Below are positions 57,965-61,300 of a stretch of DNA of 61,300 bases, piece by piece. The notes under the pieces are model-generated. The model made no database searches and was not told the origin of the DNA. It was given only the letters and a program-made list of their open reading frames with translations. A program made the position numbers and the translations under genes. Numbering within the stretch: position 1 is the first letter of the stretch; each line of letters begins with the position of its first letter. The stretch comes from Acidobacteriota bacterium (GTDB lineage: Bacteria > Acidobacteriota > Terriglobia > Terriglobales > Acidobacteriaceae), in contig QIAB01000073.1 of NCBI GenBank assembly GCA_003225455.1, forward strand, positions 1-61,300. Reading direction: 5' to 3'.

Positions 57965-58205
57965 TCAACGGAGGCAGCGGGCCGAACAGCTGCCTTCTGG
58001 CCACCGCTCGGCTTCCTGCTCGATCGCCTGACTTACCTCAGCGATCTGGGGTGTCAACTGGTCCAATAGCTGCAGCAGATCCCGTCGCCGTCGCGCCGTC
58101 CACGGCGCCAGCGCCAACCGTTCCAAGTGCTCCCGTCCTTGCCGGCTCCACAGTCGGTGCTGGCGTTGCCGTTGAGGTTGACACTCTGAAGTCCACTCGG
58201 GCCGG
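57965..58205 (-). pseudogene. IS110-family transposase fragment
   Basis: The minus strand encodes RLWSRQGREHLERLALAPWT and then RRDLLQLLDQLTPQIAEVSQ, resembling the middle of IS110/IS1111 transposases. The N-terminal DEDD catalytic part and the C-terminal Transposase_20 region are missing. It is a decayed remnant. Confidence 0.6.
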
Positions 58206-58352
58206 GTGGGGACAATGATAAAGTCTGGCAGAAACAGGGTGAATGCCGCGATGGGTCCACCCTGATGAAACCAGGCGGAAGCGGCAATAGGTGGGAGGAA
58301 TTTCGGTATCGATCTACGAAGGGAAACAAACTTACGGGTGCCCGAAAACTTG
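58206..58352. other. Intergenic sequence beside the IS110 remnant
   Basis: No gene and no clear repeat were seen. It may hold further transposon debris. Confidence 0.3.
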
Positions 58353-59216
58353 TTAACTATTCACGTCGGGAACTTCTTCGTCATATTCCAATGTGGGATC
58401 TAATTCATAGTTCTTAAGCCGGAAAAGCTGAAGTGCAAGCTTTGCGACGAAGCCGCAGTTGTTGATCAAATAACGTTTCCAGAGCCGCGAAGGCTCTTGA
58501 CATAAACGGTGCAGCCACTGGAGGCCTGATAGTTTAATCCAAGAGGGCGCGTCCTTGATTCTGCCGGTATGGATGTCAAAAGCCGCACCTACGCCGATCA
58601 TCAGTGTCGAGTTCAGCCGATGAAGGTACTTCCACATAAAGCGCTCTTGCCGGGGGGTACTCAAGCCTACCCAGATAATGTCCGGCTTTGATAGCGAGAC
58701 TTGGCGGATTAGGCTAGCCTCCTCTGCGCAGGACAAGTCGCGAAAAGGGGGAACATACGTTCCCACAACTTCAATTCCTGGGAAAGCTTGAGCCAGAACT
58801 CCGCGCAACTGCTCGGCCACGCCAGGTTTCCCTCCGTAGAGAAAATGAGTGTAGCCGCGAGCTGGTGACCGGCGGCAAACCTCCAGCATAAGATCGGGAC
58901 CAAATACCCGGCGCATGTAGTAGTGACCTTGCAGCTTTCCGACCCAGACGGTGGGCATGCCATCCGGGGTCACCAGAAAAGCGCGATTCAGAATGCTGCG
59001 AAACTCTGGGCTACGCTGCGCTTCCATCACGCCGTGAACGCCAGTGACGCAAACGTATCCCTTGCGCCCTGCAATAATCGCGGCTTCGATTGTGCCAGCA
59101 GCCTGGAGAAGGTCGAGGGCGTGAACGCCAACGCCTAGAACATTGGCGCGCGCAGGACTAAACGACCGCGCTTCGAGTTTTGCCGGCAGATATTCGACTA
59201 GCTTTGCGGAGCTCAC
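58353..59216 (-). CDS. WecG/TagA/CpsF-family glycosyltransferase
   Basis: 287 residues, GT26. VLGVGVHALDLLQA is at the start, then VCVTGVHGVMEAQRSPEFRS and the conserved TPDGMPTVWVGKLQG. FLYGGKPGVAEQL and IIWVGLSTPRQERFMWKY follow, the latter containing the invariant P-x-Q-E segment. Such enzymes add N-acetylmannosamine-type sugars to lipid-linked intermediates. It overlaps the epimerase gene by 59 bp and belongs to an exopolysaccharide cluster. Confidence 0.9.
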   Translation of the reverse strand: MSSAKLVEYLPAKLEARSFSPARANVLGVGVHALDLLQAAGTIEAAIIAGRKGYVCVTGVHGVMEAQRSPEFRSILNRAFLVTPDGMPTVWVGKLQGHYYMRRVFGPDLMLEVCRRSPARGYTHFLYGGKPGVAEQLRGVLAQAFPGIEVVGTYVPPFRDLSCAEEASLIRQVSLSKPDIIWVGLSTPRQERFMWKYLHRLNSTLMIGVGAAFDIHTGRIKDAPSWIKLSGLQWLHRLCQEPSRLWKRYLINNCGFVAKLALQLFRLKNYELDPTLEYDEEVPDVNS

Positions 59217-60165
59217 CTTCGATCCATTTGTAAGTAATTTCGAGACCTGCTTCGAGAGGAATGGACGGTTCCCAACCTAACACCTTCTTGATCCGCGTAT
59301 TGTCGCTGTTTCGGCCGCGCACACCTTGAGGTTTGCTCAAGTCATGCCGCTTGACCAGCTGCTTGCCTGCTATGCTGCAAACGATATTCACCAATTGATT
59401 AATCGTGACAAGCCGGTTGGTACCGAGATTCAGGGGCTGCTCGTAATCAGATTCCATCAACCGCAGCAAGCCTTCCACACAGTCATCAATGTACATAAAC
59501 GAGCGGGTCTGCTCGCCATCACCCCAAACCTCGATGGCTTCTCCATCGCCTGCAAGTGCGACCTTGCGTGAGATTGCCGCGGGCGCTTTTTCCTTGCCAC
59601 CTTCGAAAACTCCGAGCGGCCCGTAAACATTATGAAAGCGCACCGTACGGGTCTCAAAGCCATAGTCGCGCCTGTAGTAGCGGCAAAGTTCCTCTGTGAA
59701 CAGCTTCTCCCAGCCATAGCCGGGCTCTGGGTCTGCAGGATAGGCATCTTCTTCGCACAATGGAGTTACGTCGGCGCACCTTTGCTTGTTTTGACCATAC
59801 ACACACGCGGAAGACGAGAACAGAAGCCGGCCGACTCCGTTCAAGCGGCTGGCTTCCAGCATATGCGCGTTGATCAGGATGTTATTGCGGGCGATGTCAG
59901 CGTGAAAGGCGGTGATGTAACCAATGCCCCCCATATCGGCGGCCAGGTTGTAGACCTCATCGATACCGCCGCGAGTGGCCTGCAAACAGTTATCCCAGCG
60001 GCGGAGATCGAGAATTTCAAATTCATCCGCCTTGCTGGATTCATATTCCGGATACTTGATATCAACGCCGCGGACGAAACAGCCTTGAGCTTTTAGGCGG
60101 TTCACAAGGGCATGTCCGATAAAACCACCCGCACCGGTGACTAATACACGTGTGTTAAGTCTCAT
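59158..60165 (-). CDS. NAD-dependent epimerase, GDP-mannose 3,5-epimerase-like
   Basis: 335 residues from ATG 60165 with GGAAGGGGG upstream. It is an extended SDR with VLVTGAGGFIGHAL, the YxxxK pair in GYGWEKLFTEE, and RFHNVYGPLG. NLAADMGGIGYI closely resembles the corresponding stretch of GDP-D-mannose 3',5'-epimerases, which makes that activity likely though not proven. It would supply an activated sugar for the neighbouring glycosyltransferases. Confidence 0.85.
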   Translation of the reverse strand: MRLNTRVLVTGAGGFIGHALVNRLKAQGCFVRGVDIKYPEYESSKADEFEILDLRRWDNCLQATRGGIDEVYNLAADMGGIGYITAFHADIARNNILINAHMLEASRLNGVGRLLFSSSACVYGQNKQRCADVTPLCEEDAYPADPEPGYGWEKLFTEELCRYYRRDYGFETRTVRFHNVYGPLGVFEGGKEKAPAAISRKVALAGDGEAIEVWGDGEQTRSFMYIDDCVEGLLRLMESDYEQPLNLGTNRLVTINQLVNIVCSIAGKQLVKRHDLSKPQGVRGRNSDNTRIKKVLGWEPSIPLEAGLEITYKWIEGELRKASRISAGKTRSAVV

Positions 60166-60206
60166 TGTCCCCCTTCCCGCGTAAGTACTAAGTGAAGCAA
60201 ACACGG

Positions 60207-61300
60207 TCAATTAGTGATGGGGTTATTCTGATGAATGCCGGTAGCATGTAGCACGGGAGCCCGCTGCAGACGAGACCCTTCAAGGGCATACTGATAAATT
60301 TCCATTAGCCGTTGGTAGTTGCGGTCGGCAGTATATTTTGCCTCGAATTCATCGCGCGCGGCTCGAGACATTTGTTCCACCTGCACCGGATGAGTAAACA
60401 TCCACTCGACCGCCTCGGCCAGAGCCTGGGAGTTGCCGGGAGGAAATAGCAGTCCGGTGCGGCCATGGTCAATGAGTTCTGCCATCGAGCCAAGCCGGCT
60501 TGCTATGACAGGTAGGCCCTTGGCAAATGCTTCCACGATCACGCGAGGGAAGCATTCGTAGCATTCTGACGGAAGCACGAGAAAGCTGGCGGATTGCATC
60601 AGGTTCAGTACCGTCTGCTGATTCTGGGCTCCGAGAATTTCGATATCCACATGGCTCGGTGGCTTCAGTAATTGCGGCGAGGATGGGCCATTCCCCACGA
60701 TTTTCAGCTTGTACCGCCGGCCAATCTGATTCCACGCCGAAACCAACGTAGCAATGCCTTTTTCCGGCGCAATCCGGCCCACAAACAGAGCGAACCCATT
60801 TGCACGTCGGTCATTGCCTGGGTCCGGAAACACGAAATTTGGCTTTACGAAAATATGATGAGCAGGCAGCCCGCCCGAAACCAGCTTTTCGCGAGAGAAA
60901 TTTGTCATCGCAATGTAGATGTCCACACTGGAGTCCCAAGTGCCCAAAGCCCGGTGTACCGATAGCATGGAAGCCAGAACAGCAGATCCTGCATGGCTCC
61001 CGCGATAACATGCGTGCATCACTGCGGGCCACGGCACAGCCTTGCCCAAGCACAGCTCACAAGGCTTCCCTTCTCGAAATAACAATGCATTCGCACAGAT
61101 TAAGCGGAAGTTGTGCAGAGTCTGTACAACCGGCGTTTCTGCTTCGCGGCACGCATAATACACAGATGGTGAAAGCAGTGGGCAAAAGTTATGCACGTGC
61201 ACGACGTCAGGCCGAAAGGAATTGAGTTCGTGCTTTACACGCACCTTGGCTTTGCAGGAGTAGGTGGTGTCCAGAGCAGCCTTAACGCTACCGCGAAAAC
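60207..61300 (-). CDS. GT4-family glycosyltransferase (5' end outside window)
   Basis: The frame is open through the window edge (AALDTTYSCKAKVRVKHELN before the first internal start), so the N-terminus lies beyond 61300. RPDVVHVHNFCPLLSPSVYYAC is typical of Wzx-linked GT4 enzymes. The donor-binding half has FALFVGRIAPEKGIATLVSA, then VLPSECYECFPRVIVEAFAK with the EX7E pattern, and LGSMAELIDHGRTGLLF. It transfers a sugar from a nucleotide donor, probably in exopolysaccharide assembly. Confidence 0.9.
   Translation of the reverse strand, partial: FRGSVKAALDTTYSCKAKVRVKHELNSFRPDVVHVHNFCPLLSPSVYYACREAETPVVQTLHNFRLICANALLFREGKPCELCLGKAVPWPAVMHACYRGSHAGSAVLASMLSVHRALGTWDSSVDIYIAMTNFSREKLVSGGLPAHHIFVKPNFVFPDPGNDRRANGFALFVGRIAPEKGIATLVSAWNQIGRRYKLKIVGNGPSSPQLLKPPSHVDIEILGAQNQQTVLNLMQSASFLVLPSECYECFPRVIVEAFAKGLPVIASRLGSMAELIDHGRTGLLFPPGNSQALAEAVEWMFTHPVQVEQMSRAARDEFEAKYTADRNYQRLMEIYQYALEGSRLQRAPVLHATGIHQNNPITN

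Overview
The window reads as a chromosomal segment of a Gram-negative, moderately GC-rich bacterium, most likely an Acidobacteriota (Terriglobia/Koribacter-like). The hints are a large Oar-type TonB-dependent receptor with a carboxypeptidase-regulatory N-terminus, an OmpA/Pal-type lipoprotein, many small exported TPR or coiled-coil proteins, a gene of the 'CGSP...YCYFH' type that I associate with this phylum, and several classes of short dispersed repeats. The taxonomic call is inference; there is no rRNA to anchor it.

Layout. 1-5.7 kb (+): a lipid or secondary-metabolite-like set (fatty acyl-CoA reductase-type C-terminus, thioester-reductase-like SDR, polysaccharide pyruvyl transferase family protein, acyl-CoA synthetase, enoyl-CoA hydratase). 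5.8-9.8 kb (-): MscS channel and uvrC. 9.9-10.5 kb (+): a VapBC-type toxin-antitoxin pair. 10.8-13.8 kb: OmpA lipoprotein, TPR protein, a frameshifted lipoprotein, a DinB-fold protein. 13.9-18.2 kb (-): exported coiled-coil protein, PAS protein with a degenerate HisKA motif, prepilin peptidase, MEMO-family protein, rsmA. 18.4-22.3 kb (+): glgA, tRNA-Glu with an integrase/FixJ scar beside it, miaB, a bifunctional-nuclease family gene. 22.3-27.8 kb: a repeat-rich, accessory-looking island with a GntR regulator, a frameshifted flavin amine oxidase, an unknown membrane protein, a palindrome-broken gene and tRNA-Ala. 28-31.5 kb: exported protein, an ECF sigma factor fused in frame to its anti-sigma factor, a phosphoesterase. 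31.6-34.8 kb (-): a twice-frameshifted TonB-dependent receptor. 35.3-43.4 kb (+): two TPR proteins, then a tightly overlapped rnc-lepB-lepB-asmA-like-exported protein operon. 43.4-44.1 kb: a MazEF-type pair with a conspicuous operator. 44.1-48.3 kb (-): exported amidohydrolase, APC permease, a decayed agmatinase. 48.4-53.6 kb (+): hexapeptide acetyltransferase, M50 protease-trpS-scpA-scpB-rluB. 53.7-56.4 kb (-): ROK glucokinase, mutM, pdxT. 56.6-58.2 kb: small membrane proteins (one with a nonsense codon) and an IS110 remnant. 58.3-61.3 kb (-): exopolysaccharide genes (WecG/TagA-type transferase, GDP-mannose-epimerase-like protein, GT4 glycosyltransferase running off the window).

The most unusual theme is a set of short GC-rich palindromes (stem about 7-8 bp, loop 3-4 nt). 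They lie between genes but also inside reading frames: in uvrC, mutM, a lipoprotein gene and, as multiple copies, an unknown gene that one copy also appears to have broken. Three intergenic copies share a composite layout, palindrome A - (G/A)GACA - palindrome B - GCTA(C). This resembles the protein-coding palindromic elements known from Rickettsia (RPE), but with unrelated sequence.

Six loci carry frameshifts, deletions or nonsense codons, and a seventh (the first gene pair) may. Either this genome is shedding genes or the assembly holds indel errors; each such case is flagged separately.
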